From the NCBI GenBank assembly GCA_965194655.1, contig OZ239148.1, forward strand, positions 310,001-374,000: DNA of 64,000 nucleotides. Direction: 5' to 3'. Source of the DNA: Hahnella lacustris (GTDB lineage: Bacteria; Pseudomonadota; Gammaproteobacteria; Burkholderiales; Burkholderiaceae_A). This document shows, piece after piece, positions 24,501-31,453 of this stretch. The notes below the pieces were generated by a model. It did not search any database, had not been told where the DNA came from, and worked only from the letters and a program-made list of their open reading frames with translations. The position numbers and the translations under genes were made by a program. How positions within the stretch are numbered: the first letter of the stretch is position 1; every line of letters begins with the position of its first letter.

Positions 24501-25737
24501 CGATGTTGCGCCCGTCCTTTGCAACAAGGGTCATGCCTCGCTCGTCGGCACCGGCATTGATGGCGGTGACCCCCGTTTTCTCGCTGATGGCGTTGATCGC
24601 AAAAACGAGCCTGCGACGGGTTTCCTCGGGATTGTTTGGAACAGAGCTCACGAGCTTGGTGGTTTCACCGTTGATGGTGATACGCCCAGACACCTCAGGG
24701 CCCCGACTCATTGCGGTGCCGGTCATGATGTTCTCGTTCACCTTGGCGTGCACACCCGTGTGCTCACTCACTCGATTGATGGCTGCCGCCCTGGCAATGG
24801 CGCTCGCCTGTGCATTGCTGGGTGGCGAGAGCGTATCGTCCTCAGCCTTGCTCGATCCAATGTCTACGCCGTTGACCTGGAGGTCTCCCTGCGAGACTGC
24901 AGAGAGCGCGCCTGAGTAGGCTGCAGTCAGTGTGACGGTATCGCCCGTGAGGTCGATGGCCGCGTCATTCTCATCCTCGACCCGAAAGATCACGGTCCCC
25001 CTCAACACCAGGCCGTTGAGGCCGTCATCGTCGGAGAAGACGACCCGACCCAGCGCGGGATCAAAGGTCTTGGGACTGAGGGTGTAAACCGCGTCACCCA
25101 CGGTGTAGGTTGCAGTGACTCGATTGTTGGCGATGGAGGCTTGAAGGGTGCCAGCCAAGCGCCAGCTGCTCGGCCCAACGAATTCGTTGGAGAGGTTGTC
25201 CTCGGTGAGCCCAACGCCCTCCACAGAGAAGGCTGGCTCTGAGCTCAGGAGACTCTCGCTCTGGATGGTGGAAGAGGTGACCCGATAGACCGGTACCTCG
25301 CCGACAGGTTGGCCCCCTTTGCCATTGAGCAGGGGTTCACCACTCCAGGTGGTCTGTTCAATGGTGCGAGCCGCCTCTTTGCGAAGCTCCTGAAACTCGA
25401 CGTCCAGGTAGCCCTTCTGGTCAGAGGAAAGGGTGTCTGAGACGGCCTGCATGGCGAGCTCCCGCATGCGGGTGAGCTGGTCAGAGAGTTTGGCAGTGGC
25501 GCCATCCGCGACTTGCAGGAGCGCCACGGCAGAATTCACGTTCTCCACGGCTTTGGTCAGGCCCAATACTTTCTGATTCAGCAGGCTGGCTGTCGAAATG
25601 CCGACGGGGCTGTCACCGGCTGAGTTGATTTTCAGTCCAGTCGACAGCCGCTGCATGGCAGTAGCCATCTGGCGCTCAGTCTTCACTAGCGACAGCTGGG
25701 CGACCGTGCTCACGGAATTGGCGTTGATGCTGCTCAT
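21514..25737 (-). CDS. Giant flagellin (1407 aa) with multiple flagellin-IN repeats
   Basis: The start is ATG 25737 (MSSINANSVSTVAQLSLVKT); the open frame to 26223 is antisense to earP and has no flagellin content. Residues 1-140 match the flagellin D0/D1 N-terminus (TAMQRLSTGLKINSAGDSPV, LQVADGATAKLSDQLTRMRE). Residues ~1310-1407 match the C-terminal D1/D0 helices (EQLNFSAARSAVEDLDYALE, ASELAKTQIMKEATTAVISQ, ANTSMRRVLDLLRS). Between them lie ~1170 residues of variable region, against about 200 in common flagellins. These include five or six flagellin-IN-like units (about 285-332, 352-394, 506-548, 598-650, 672-714, 1089-1132) with the pattern INGxxI...AINxxSxxTGV. It should form the flagellar filament, or one type of it. 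No fliD, fliS or other flagellar gene is nearby. maf follows after 25 bases. Confidence 0.93.
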   Translation of the reverse strand: MSSINANSVSTVAQLSLVKTERQMATAMQRLSTGLKINSAGDSPVGISTASLLNQKVLGLTKAVENVNSAVALLQVADGATAKLSDQLTRMRELAMQAVSDTLSSDQKGYLDVEFQELRKEAARTIEQTTWSGEPLLNGKGGQPVGEVPVYRVTSSTIQSESLLSSEPAFSVEGVGLTEDNLSNEFVGPSSWRLAGTLQASIANNRVTATYTVGDAVYTLSPKTFDPALGRVVFSDDDGLNGLVLRGTVIFRVEDENDAAIDLTGDTVTLTAAYSGALSAVSQGDLQVNGVDIGSSKAEDDTLSPPSNAQASAIARAAAINRVSEHTGVHAKVNENIMTGTAMSRGPEVSGRITINGETTKLVSSVPNNPEETRRRLVFAINAISEKTGVTAINAGADERGMTLVAKDGRNIEISFETGADPDTFGARMGLRQGVQTASISLEAKIGAPITLTSETLGDISSTGFQAGEYEENRAVFKTAARPPLQPSVAQVDAVRIEGPVNTQYTQILINDTLVTTTNRNRVNEQDVRDDLITAINNASSSLGVTASRGRTEYELLITSSTPGTPFSVEIPTQIQSATLIPESITENHLAKPTLLTDGSLVINGEPIRATRAEDDLVSDETTLTSKRAASAIAMAAAINESSAKTGVIAQATPAQIEGVVVDTSTMASGDYTLYLNGVGVSIPVIKDELPIERRVSVMNAINATFGLHGVEAVDNGYGITLSTRDGRNLSAWYDSSIVGLSAATFGLDAGDGGTQITSITLEDIPVENPQRSGSVGGLSVSYSNYRRGTETIRIDDLVNGFNTNNANAGAIQVDGDGHAFKVLEPGRRVYMGTLNETDLTASSGGNLGLTVNTLFTNGSIQGYANQVAPNGGWSVSAAKALLNGVSTLSVNNRGVTTPVPYPNLGASESDVTSGSFRTEMVNGSTGIFAADGSLALISENLQLTSPGGTVRGPTMVSMSRMTLDAGDSVSFRFKATAGDDTYALYAYLIDPDRPNEPILVTDQSGANSTAGVSSFTNVSKTLGANESGSYYLVVVGGSKDTNNDGVAGATIEVDSFTTTVSSDSGVRFTANDFSLIEQNLVYTDSINVDVAINGVTLQPAVGVNAQATATNLYNELLTALSNGTIQNISVSAPINGQIQITSTRAGLPFTVTQARVGGDDGLSISTETLVANAVDSGAVRGIENATETSSGATTVYGGVALYSSEPIQTDALLAVTDQPQARPFTLTVGAAGYAESSSFYSLGFQTGSFGGQSSRDLSPPDVSRFTFQIGTVDDEQLSIDLPNLARVGSATREIVFGEPGGPDDSGLTLVGRDTATEVLDMVDRALEELSAQRANLGGASSRLALRITTLGEEQLNFSAARSAVEDLDYALEASELAKTQIMKEATTAVISQANTSMRRVLDLLRS
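22552..22917 (-). other. Beta-sandwich-like module inside the flagellin variable region
   Basis: Flagellin residues ~941-1062 do not look like flagellin-IN repeats. They read MSRMTLDAGDSVSFRFKATA, DDTYALYAYLIDPDRPNEPI and SGSYYLVVVGGSKDTNNDGV, a pattern reminiscent of jelly-roll adhesin or carbohydrate-binding modules in large surface proteins. DTNNDGV resembles a calcium-binding Asp-rich loop. The assignment is by eye. Confidence 0.4.
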
Positions 25738-25781
25738 CGGATCATGGTGTGCGGAGAGTCTTAAAAGGTTGAGGGGATTAA

Positions 25782-25797
25782 AGCAATTGAGATGCCA
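25782..25797 (-). promoter_or_regulatory. Sigma-54-type (-24/-12) promoter of the flagellin gene
   Basis: On the minus strand TGGCAT-N5-TTGCT has the invariant GG and GC exactly ten bases apart, matching the RpoN consensus TGGCAC-N5-TTGCW except at one base. It lies about 45 bases before the flagellin ATG. Sigma-54 commonly drives flagellar genes through FleQ/FlrC-type activators. No sigma-28 motif was seen here. Confidence 0.6.
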
Positions 25798-25803
25798 GGA
25801 CTG

Positions 25804-25809
25804 CATACT
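25804..25809 (+). promoter_or_regulatory. Possible -10 (CATACT) for leaderless earP
   Basis: CATACT is followed by six bases and the earP ATG at 25816. No Shine-Dalgarno sequence precedes that ATG. It would be transcribed divergently from the flagellin promoter just upstream, with only about 10 bases between the elements. Confidence 0.3.
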
Positions 25810-25815
25810 GATCCC

Positions 25816-26919
25816 ATGAACCGCGACAACCAGGCCATCGTCTTCTGCCACGTGGTGGACCATTACGGTGATGCAGGCGTCTGCTTGCGACTGGCCAAGG
25901 GTCTCGCGGCTCGCGGCTGCGAGACCACTGTGGTGATTGACCAGGTGGCCCTGTTGGATCAGATGCAGCCCAATCTTCCGCCAGGCGTTCATGTCTCCAT
26001 CCAGCCTCCGAATCTGGATGAGAGCGCGGTGCCCGACCTGGTGATTGAGGCGTTTCAGCATGAGGCGCCGCTGGAGTTTCGGCTCACCCTGGAGCGGGCC
26101 TACTCCCTGGGTGCGCGCACCCGACGCGTCTGCCTCGACTATCTCGCAACCGAACCCTGGGCCAGCGATTGCCAGGGCCTCAAGTCGCCGGATCAGGCCG
26201 TGCGGCGAGCACTCAACCCCCAAGGCGGCATGGCAGTTAACCCCAAGGGCCCCGCTGCTCAGCGAATCTGGCTGGCGCCGAGCTTCTCGGCTCGAGGGCC
26301 GGGCCTGATTCGGGGCACCTGGTCAGATGCGACTGAATCCCAACGCAGGGCCATGCGGGCGCAGCTGGGCGCGGGCGACTCCACGTTCCTTGTCATGGGA
26401 TTTGGCTATGCAGATGCACCGTGGTCTCTGCTGCAGAGGGCCTTTGAGCGGCATGGACTGCCAGCGGGGTTTGAAAGGGCGATGCTCTATCGGCCGCAGG
26501 GGCTCTCTCTCACCCACGACGAATTTGACCTGGCCCTGCAGGCCTGCGACTTGAATTTCGTGCGCGGGGAAGATTCGTTTGTGAGGGCTCACTGGGCAGC
26601 CGCAAGCCCGTGGCGCGTGCCTTTTGTCTGGCAGCCCTATCGTCAGGAGGGCCTGGCGCATCGAGACAAGCTCGAAGGATGGCTCGACCAGATCTTTCGG
26701 CCCTCGCATGCCATGGTGCACCTCGAGGCCATGCATTTTGTTTTCAATGGCATGGCTGAGCACCCCAGCATCTCGGCCTGTTGGAAGGGCATGCTGGCTG
26801 ACTGGGCCCCGATGCGAGACCACCTTCAGGACGCCTGCCGAGGATTGGCAGAGCAGCCTGCACTAGAGACTCGCCTCCTGGCCCTCCTGGATGAAAGGGC
26901 AGAGTCGGCTAGAATCTAG
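25816..26919 (+). CDS. earP: EF-P arginine 32 rhamnosyltransferase EarP
   Basis: The 367-aa GT-B-like glycosyltransferase transfers rhamnose from dTDP-L-rhamnose to Arg32 of elongation factor P, which that EF-P type needs to rescue ribosomes stalled at polyproline. Typical EarP segments are IVFCHVVDHYGDAGVCLRLA (N-terminal acceptor site with conserved Asp), CLDYLATEPWASDCQGLKSP, and the donor-binding region DLNFVRGEDSFVRAHWAAAS followed by PFVWQPYRQEG. I start it at MNRDNQAIVF; eight extra codons upstream are unlikely. efp follows after 37 bases, and the Arg32 acceptor is present there. Confidence 0.95.
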   Translation: MNRDNQAIVFCHVVDHYGDAGVCLRLAKGLAARGCETTVVIDQVALLDQMQPNLPPGVHVSIQPPNLDESAVPDLVIEAFQHEAPLEFRLTLERAYSLGARTRRVCLDYLATEPWASDCQGLKSPDQAVRRALNPQGGMAVNPKGPAAQRIWLAPSFSARGPGLIRGTWSDATESQRRAMRAQLGAGDSTFLVMGFGYADAPWSLLQRAFERHGLPAGFERAMLYRPQGLSLTHDEFDLALQACDLNFVRGEDSFVRAHWAAASPWRVPFVWQPYRQEGLAHRDKLEGWLDQIFRPSHAMVHLEAMHFVFNGMAEHPSISACWKGMLADWAPMRDHLQDACRGLAEQPALETRLLALLDERAESARI

Positions 26920-26956
26920 GGCTATCCCTTTCCCACCCACCCCAAAAACACGCATC

Positions 26957-27517
26957 ATGAAAATCGCTCAAGAACTCCGCGTCGGTAATGTCTTCATGCT
27001 CGACGGTCAGCCTCAGGTTGTGCTGAAGGCCGAATACAACAAGTCTGGCCGTAATGCGGCCGTGGTGAAGATGAAGTACAAGAGCCTACTCTCTGGCTCT
27101 GGCTCCGAGCAGGTCTTTAAAGCCGACGAGAAGTTCGAGGACCTCGTGCTCGATCGCAAAGAGGCGACCTACTCCTACTTTGCAGACCCCATGTATGTCT
27201 TTATGGATGCAGAGTTCAATCAGTTTGAGGTCGAGTCTGACTCTATGGGCGATGTGTTGAACTATCTCGAAGACGGCATGCCCGTCGAGGTGGTGTTTTA
27301 TGACGGCCGCGCCATTTCGGTGGAGATGCCCACCTCGGTGGTTCGCGAGGTGGCTTACACCGAGCCGGCCGTCAAGGGCGATACCTCTGGCAAGGTCATG
27401 AAGCCTGCGCGCATTGCCCCCACCGATTTTGAAATCTCGGTGCCCGCATTCGTGGAGATCGGCGACAAGATCGAGATCGATACCCGTACGAACGAGTACC
27501 GCAACCGCGTGAAGTAA
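26957..27517 (+). CDS. efp: Elongation factor P with rhamnosylatable Arg32
   Basis: The 186-aa translation factor starts at MKIAQELRVGNVFMLDGQPQ. The conserved loop YNKSGRNAAVVKMKYK puts Arg at position 32, the EarP modification site, instead of the Lys34 of EpmA-type EF-P. KOW-like, OB and C-terminal OB domains are complete, ending IEIDTRTNEYRNRVK. It binds between the P and E sites of stalled ribosomes to promote proline-proline bond formation. It lies directly after earP, with a TAGAAT element at 26910-26915 that may serve as its own -10 box. Confidence 0.98.
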   Translation: MKIAQELRVGNVFMLDGQPQVVLKAEYNKSGRNAAVVKMKYKSLLSGSGSEQVFKADEKFEDLVLDRKEATYSYFADPMYVFMDAEFNQFEVESDSMGDVLNYLEDGMPVEVVFYDGRAISVEMPTSVVREVAYTEPAVKGDTSGKVMKPARIAPTDFEISVPAFVEIGDKIEIDTRTNEYRNRVK

Positions 27518-27519
27518 GG

Positions 27520-28437
27520 CTAAGGCAGCAGTGCCTTTAGAACGGCCCGCATCTGGTCTTGCCAGACGGGCCGTTTGATTTGGAAGTCAGCCTCCGTGCT
27601 GCTGCAGTCGAGCTGGGAGTTGCGCGGTCTGGGGGCTGGCGCGTTGAACTGCTCGGTGGTGATGGCTTCGATCTGATCATTCGACTGAATGGTCCACGCC
27701 CGCTCGGGCGATAAGGATCGGGCTTCTGCCAGAAGACTCTGAGCAAACCCATGCCAGCTGATGGATCCGCTGGCGGTGAGGTGGTACACACCCTGGTGGT
27801 CCGCCCGCAAGGCAGAGCAAGCCTGCAGTGCCGCCTCAGCCAGCCACTCTGCGCTGGTGGGGGCACCCACCTGATCCGACACTACCTTCAAGTGATCTCG
27901 CTCCTGCGCCAGGCGCAGCATGGTCTTCACAAAGTTCGCCCCGTGGGCAGAGAACACCCAGCTGGTTCGAAACACCACCGCCTGCGCGCCGCTTGCCAGC
28001 AGGGCCTGCTCTCCAGCCGCCTTGGTTTGTCCATAGACGCTCTGGGGGTCGATGGGGTCGGTTGGGTGGTAGCGCTGCTCCAGCGGCTTCTGTCCATTGA
28101 AGACGTAGTCGGTGGAGAAGTGCACGACCGGCAAATGGAATTGGCGGGCCACCGCACCCATGCAACCCAGCGCCGTGGCATTGATGGCGTGGGCGAGCTC
28201 GGGCTCGGTCTGGGCTTTATCGACCGCGGTGTAGGCTGCTGAAATCAGCAGATGGGTGGGGGCGTGGGTCTCAATGAGCTGCTGAAGTCTGGCCTCAAAC
28301 CCTGTGGTGTTGTGCATGCATTGGCTGAAGTCCAGTTGGCTTCGGTCGGTACTCGCAAATGAAAGGCCCCGCGATTGAGCTTGCGCGCTAAGGCACCGGC
28401 CCAGCTGTCCGGTAGAGCCCAGGATGAGGGGCTTCAA
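27520..28437 (-). CDS. rmlD: dTDP-4-dehydrorhamnose reductase
   Basis: The ~305-aa NAD(P)H-dependent SDR performs the last step of dTDP-L-rhamnose synthesis. I place the start at TTG 28437 (MKPLILGSTGQLGRCLSAQA), which overlaps the rmlC stop; the longer frame to 28539 has no domain support. The nucleotide-binding GSTGQLGR, HFSTDYVFNGQK, the catalytic YGQTKAAGE (Y and K) and FRTSWVFSAHGANFVKTMLR are visible. It is last in the operon and converges on efp with two bases between stops. Confidence 0.95.
   Translation of the reverse strand: MKPLILGSTGQLGRCLSAQAQSRGLSFASTDRSQLDFSQCMHNTTGFEARLQQLIETHAPTHLLISAAYTAVDKAQTEPELAHAINATALGCMGAVARQFHLPVVHFSTDYVFNGQKPLEQRYHPTDPIDPQSVYGQTKAAGEQALLASGAQAVVFRTSWVFSAHGANFVKTMLRLAQERDHLKVVSDQVGAPTSAEWLAEAALQACSALRADHQGVYHLTASGSISWHGFAQSLLAEARSLSPERAWTIQSNDQIEAITTEQFNAPAPRPRNSQLDCSSTEADFQIKRPVWQDQMRAVLKALLP
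27541..27575 (+). terminator. Hairpin terminator of earP-efp inside the 3' end of rmlD
   Basis: AACGGCCCG and CGGGCCGTT pair, extended by TCTGG/CCAGA with a two-base bulge, followed on the plus strand by TTTGATTT. It starts 24 bases after the efp stop and lies within the antisense coding end of rmlD. The T-run is interrupted, so efficiency is uncertain. Confidence 0.5.
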
Positions 28438-29006
28438 GCGAAGAGCAGGCCCTGAGCCTGGGCCTGGGCCAGGGTGGGCGCTTGCGCATCCTTCCCTGAG
28501 ACCAGTGGCTCTGAGATGCCAAGCTCCCCAAGCGGCCAATGAATCTTGAGCGCGGGGTCATTCCAGTGCACGGCGCCTTCGGTCTCGGGGGCGTAGAACT
28601 GCGTGGTCTTGTAGAGAAAATCGGTGCCGTCTTCCAGCACCAGAAATCCATGCCCGTAGCCTGGAGGCACGTAGAGCTGGTTGTGATTGATCTCGCTCAG
28701 CAAATGACCTGCAGCCTGCCCGAAGGTGGGGGAGGACTCACGAAGGTCGACCACCACGTCATAGACCGCGCCGCGTGAGACACGAACCAGCTTACCCTGG
28801 GCCATGGCACCGCGCTGAAAATGCAGCCCGCGCAAGACCCCCTTGTTAGACCGTGAATGATTGTCCTGCACGAAGGTCTGCTGCAGGCCGTGCTCGGCGA
28901 GCACCCTGGCGCTAAAGCTCTCCAAGAAGAACCCGCGTGCATCGCCAAAGACCCGTGGCTCAATGAGCAGCACGTCTGCAAACGGAGCGAGCCGACCTAT
29001 CTTCAT
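28434..29006 (-). CDS. rmlC: dTDP-4-dehydrorhamnose 3,5-epimerase
   Basis: The 190-aa cupin epimerase acts third in dTDP-L-rhamnose synthesis. Signatures are LIEPRVFGDARGFFLESFS, FVQDNHSRSNKGVLRGLHFQ (catalytic His region), VYDVVVDLRESSPTFGQ, LYVPPGYGHGFLVLED (second His) and FLYKTTQFYAPETEGAVHWN. Length is normal. It overlaps rmlA by four bases and rmlD by four, so the operon is tightly coupled. Confidence 0.97.
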   Translation of the reverse strand: MKIGRLAPFADVLLIEPRVFGDARGFFLESFSARVLAEHGLQQTFVQDNHSRSNKGVLRGLHFQRGAMAQGKLVRVSRGAVYDVVVDLRESSPTFGQAAGHLLSEINHNQLYVPPGYGHGFLVLEDGTDFLYKTTQFYAPETEGAVHWNDPALKIHWPLGELGISEPLVSGKDAQAPTLAQAQAQGLLFA

Positions 29007-29896
29007 GTGGGGGAGGTAAACACGGGGGCGTCCAAAAGGCGCAGCAGGTATTGCCCATAACCCGTCTTCGAGAGCGGTGCTGCGAGGGACTTGAGCTGAG
29101 CATCATCAATCCAGCCCCTGCGCCAGGCAATTTCCTCCGGGCAGGACACCTTCAAGCCCTGACGCTTCTCGATGGTCTGGATGAACTGACTGGCCTCAAG
29201 GAGCGAGTCGTGGGTTCCGGTGTCGAGCCAGGCATGGCCGCGGCCCATCACGTTCACCTGAAGCTCTCCGGCTTCGAGGTAGATGCGATTGAGGTCGGTG
29301 ATCTCCAGTTCGCCACGGGCCGAGGGCTCAAGGGCCTTGGCGCGCTCGACCACCTGATGGTCGTAGAAGTAGAGCCCGGTCACCGCGTAACGGCTCTTGG
29401 GTTCAGCGGGCTTCTCCTCTAGGGAGACGGCCTGGCCCTGTCCGTTGAACTCCACCACGCCGTAGCGCTCAGGGTCGGTGACGGGGTAGGCAAACACAGT
29501 GGCACCCGCCGTCTGCTGGTGGGCAGCGCGCAGCTGGGGTGCAAGGTCGTGGCCGTAGAAGAGGTTATCGCCCAGGATGAGGGCGCTGGGCCCGCCTTGA
29601 AGAAAGTCTTCTCCGATGATGAAGGCCTGGGCCAGTCCATCTGGCGAGGGCTGAACGGCATAACTCAGACGCAAGCCCCACTGCTGACCATCGCCCAAGA
29701 GCTGCTGAAACCGAGGGGTGTCCTGCGGGGTGGAAATCAGCAGAATGTCGCGAAGCCCCGCCAGCATGAGAATGGAGAGCGGGTAATAGACCATCGGCTT
29801 GTCGTAAACGGGCAGCAGCTGTTTACTCACTGCGAGGGTGGCTGGGTGCAGTCGAGTGCCTGATCCGCCCGCCAGAATGATGCCGCGTCGATTCAT
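29003..29896 (-). CDS. rmlA: Glucose-1-phosphate thymidylyltransferase
   Basis: The 297-aa enzyme makes dTDP-glucose from dTTP and glucose-1-phosphate, the first step towards dTDP-L-rhamnose. The N-terminal RGIILAGGSGTRLHPATLAV is the nucleotidyltransferase signature; KQLLPVYDKPMVYYPLSILM, LILGDNLFYGHDL, VFAYPVTDPERYGVVEFNGQ and SLEEKPAEPKS are typical RmlA. The start overlaps the rmlB stop (ATGA). Confidence 0.98.
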   Translation of the reverse strand: MNRRGIILAGGSGTRLHPATLAVSKQLLPVYDKPMVYYPLSILMLAGLRDILLISTPQDTPRFQQLLGDGQQWGLRLSYAVQPSPDGLAQAFIIGEDFLQGGPSALILGDNLFYGHDLAPQLRAAHQQTAGATVFAYPVTDPERYGVVEFNGQGQAVSLEEKPAEPKSRYAVTGLYFYDHQVVERAKALEPSARGELEITDLNRIYLEAGELQVNVMGRGHAWLDTGTHDSLLEASQFIQTIEKRQGLKVSCPEEIAWRRGWIDDAQLKSLAAPLSKTGYGQYLLRLLDAPVFTSPT

Positions 29897-30972
29897 GTGG
29901 AAGCTCCTTGGCCATACTGCTGATGAATCCAGCGCTGATAATCACCAGACTGAACCCGTGCCACCCAGTCTTGATTCGATAAATACCAGTCAATGGTTTT
30001 CTCGATTCCCGTCTCAAACGTCTCGGCGGGTTTCCAGCCCAGCGTCTGATAAATCTTGTTTGCGTTGATTGCATATCGACGGTCATGCCCCGGTCGATCT
30101 TTGACAAAGGTCATCAGTTGCTCGTGACGACCCCCGGCCTTTGCGGCCGTGTTGGGGCTTTTGGAATCCAGCAGTTGGCAGATGGTGCGAACAATCTCAA
30201 TATTCGGTCGCTCGTTCCAGCCGCCAATGTTGTATGTCTCTCCGGGGACACCTGCCTTCAAAACACAGCGAATTCCAGCGCAGTGATCACCCACATACAG
30301 CCAATCTCGGATATTCATCCCGTCCCCGTAAATGGGCAGAGGCTTTCCACTCAGTGCGTTGGCGATGATGAGGGGAATCAGCTTTTCAGGGAATTGGTAC
30401 GGCCCGTAGTTATTGGAGCAGTTGGTGGTGAGCACCGGCAGGCCATAGGTGTGGTGCCAAGCCCTGACCAGGTGATCACTGGCAGCTTTGCTGGCCGAAT
30501 AAGGACTATTGGGCGCATACGGTGTGGTCTCCTCGAAGGCAGGGTCATCCAGACTTAATGATCCATAGACCTCGTCGGTGGAGACATGCAGAAACCTAAA
30601 TGCTGACTGCTGGGCTGGGGGCAAGGCCCTCCAGTGCGCCAAGGCGGCCTGGAGCAGGGTGTAGGTCCCTTGAATATTGGTTTTGACAAACGCTTCTGGG
30701 CCGTGAATGGATCGGTCGACATGCGACTCTGCCGCGAAATGCACGATGGCCCGAATGGGATTTTCTTGAAAGAGTTGGGCCAGAAGGCCTGCATTCAGAA
30801 TATCGCCATGCACAAAGCGATATTGGGGGTGTGATTCAACAGACTGAAGGCTCTCGAGATTTCCTGCATAGGTCAGGGCGTCGAGATTAATGAGAGGTTC
30901 ATCTTCGGCGCTCAGCCATTGATGAACGAAATTGCTTCCAATGAAGCCAGCACCACCCGTCACGAGAATCAT
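29893..30972 (-). CDS. rmlB: dTDP-glucose 4,6-dehydratase
   Basis: The 359-aa NAD-dependent extended SDR converts dTDP-glucose to the 4-keto-6-deoxy sugar. It starts at MILVTGGAGFIGSNFVHQWL (ATG 30972); the upstream extension runs into hns. HFAAESHVDRSIHGPEAFV (characteristic of RmlB), HVSTDEVYGSL, YSASKAASDHLVRAWHHTYG (catalytic Tyr/Lys) and NCSNNYGPYQFPEKLIPLII are present. It follows hns by 23 bases, so readthrough from hns is plausible. A TACACT element lies seven bases before the ATG. Confidence 0.97.
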   Translation of the reverse strand: MILVTGGAGFIGSNFVHQWLSAEDEPLINLDALTYAGNLESLQSVESHPQYRFVHGDILNAGLLAQLFQENPIRAIVHFAAESHVDRSIHGPEAFVKTNIQGTYTLLQAALAHWRALPPAQQSAFRFLHVSTDEVYGSLSLDDPAFEETTPYAPNSPYSASKAASDHLVRAWHHTYGLPVLTTNCSNNYGPYQFPEKLIPLIIANALSGKPLPIYGDGMNIRDWLYVGDHCAGIRCVLKAGVPGETYNIGGWNERPNIEIVRTICQLLDSKSPNTAAKAGGRHEQLMTFVKDRPGHDRRYAINANKIYQTLGWKPAETFETGIEKTIDWYLSNQDWVARVQSGDYQRWIHQQYGQGAST

Positions 30973-30995
30973 GACGGGCAGTGTAGCAGAGCGAT

Positions 30996-31376
30996 TTAGG
31001 CGTTGGCTTGAATCAGGAAGGACTCGAGGGTGCGGCCTTCGGCGACAGACTTGGCCAGCCACGTGGGCATTTTGCCTCGGCCCGTCCAGGTGTTGCCAGC
31101 ATCGTCCTTGTACTTAGGGGCCACCTTGGTACCCGCTGTAGCGCGCTTGGCGCGGGGCTTACGACCGGGTTTCGCAGCAGCGGGACGGCCTGCTTTGCGA
31201 CCGCGCTTCGCGGGGGCTGCACCCGCTGAAAAACCAAGCTCTTCGGCGGTGATGCCATATTCGGCGATTTGACGCTTGATGGTTTTGAGAACGGAGGAGT
31301 ACTCCTCCTTACGCTGTTTCTGGGCTTGCTTCTGCAGCTCTTCAATCTGCGCGAGCATTTCTGAATAAGTGGCCAT
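30996..31376 (-). CDS. H-NS family histone-like nucleoid-structuring protein
   Basis: The 126-aa protein has an N-terminal coiled-coil oligomerisation region (about 1-50, with EMLAQIEELQKQAQKQRKEE), a basic Ala/Lys/Arg/Pro linker (RGRKAGRPAAAKPGRKPRAK) and the C-terminal H-NS DNA-binding core YKDDAGNTWTGRGKMPTWL. This layout matches H-NS-like proteins of Burkholderiales. It silences AT-rich DNA. It lies directly before the rml operon on the same strand, and its own upstream region is unusually AT-rich, consistent with autoregulation (inference). AAGGAC precedes the ATG. Confidence 0.95.
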   Translation of the reverse strand: MATYSEMLAQIEELQKQAQKQRKEEYSSVLKTIKRQIAEYGITAEELGFSAGAAPAKRGRKAGRPAAAKPGRKPRAKRATAGTKVAPKYKDDAGNTWTGRGKMPTWLAKSVAEGRTLESFLIQANA

Positions 31377-31427
31377 CGGTGTCCTTTGAATAAATTTAAA
31401 CTCTAGACATAATGCCTAGGGCCTCAA

Positions 31428-31433
31428 ATTATA
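31428..31433 (-). promoter_or_regulatory. -10 box (TATAAT) in the AT-rich leader of hns
   Basis: A perfect minus-strand TATAAT lies about 50 bases before the hns ATG, inside an AT-rich stretch (about 31380-31460) that stands out from its GC-rich surroundings. The -35 is weak (TTAGTC at an 18-base spacing). Confidence 0.4.
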
Positions 31434-31453
31434 TTCCTATTTCTAATATCAGA

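Noticed and set aside
22793..24915. Several plus-strand frames of 150-220 aa opposite the flagellin
   Set aside because: They are antisense shadows without ribosome binding sites or known domains.
25738..25815. Sigma-28 promoter for the flagellin
   Set aside because: No TAAA-N15-GCCGATAA-like pair was found; the sigma-54 element fits better.
25738..26223. In-frame N-terminal extension of the flagellin
   Set aside because: It is antisense to earP, has no flagellin or signal sequence, and the canonical flagellin N-terminus begins at 25737.
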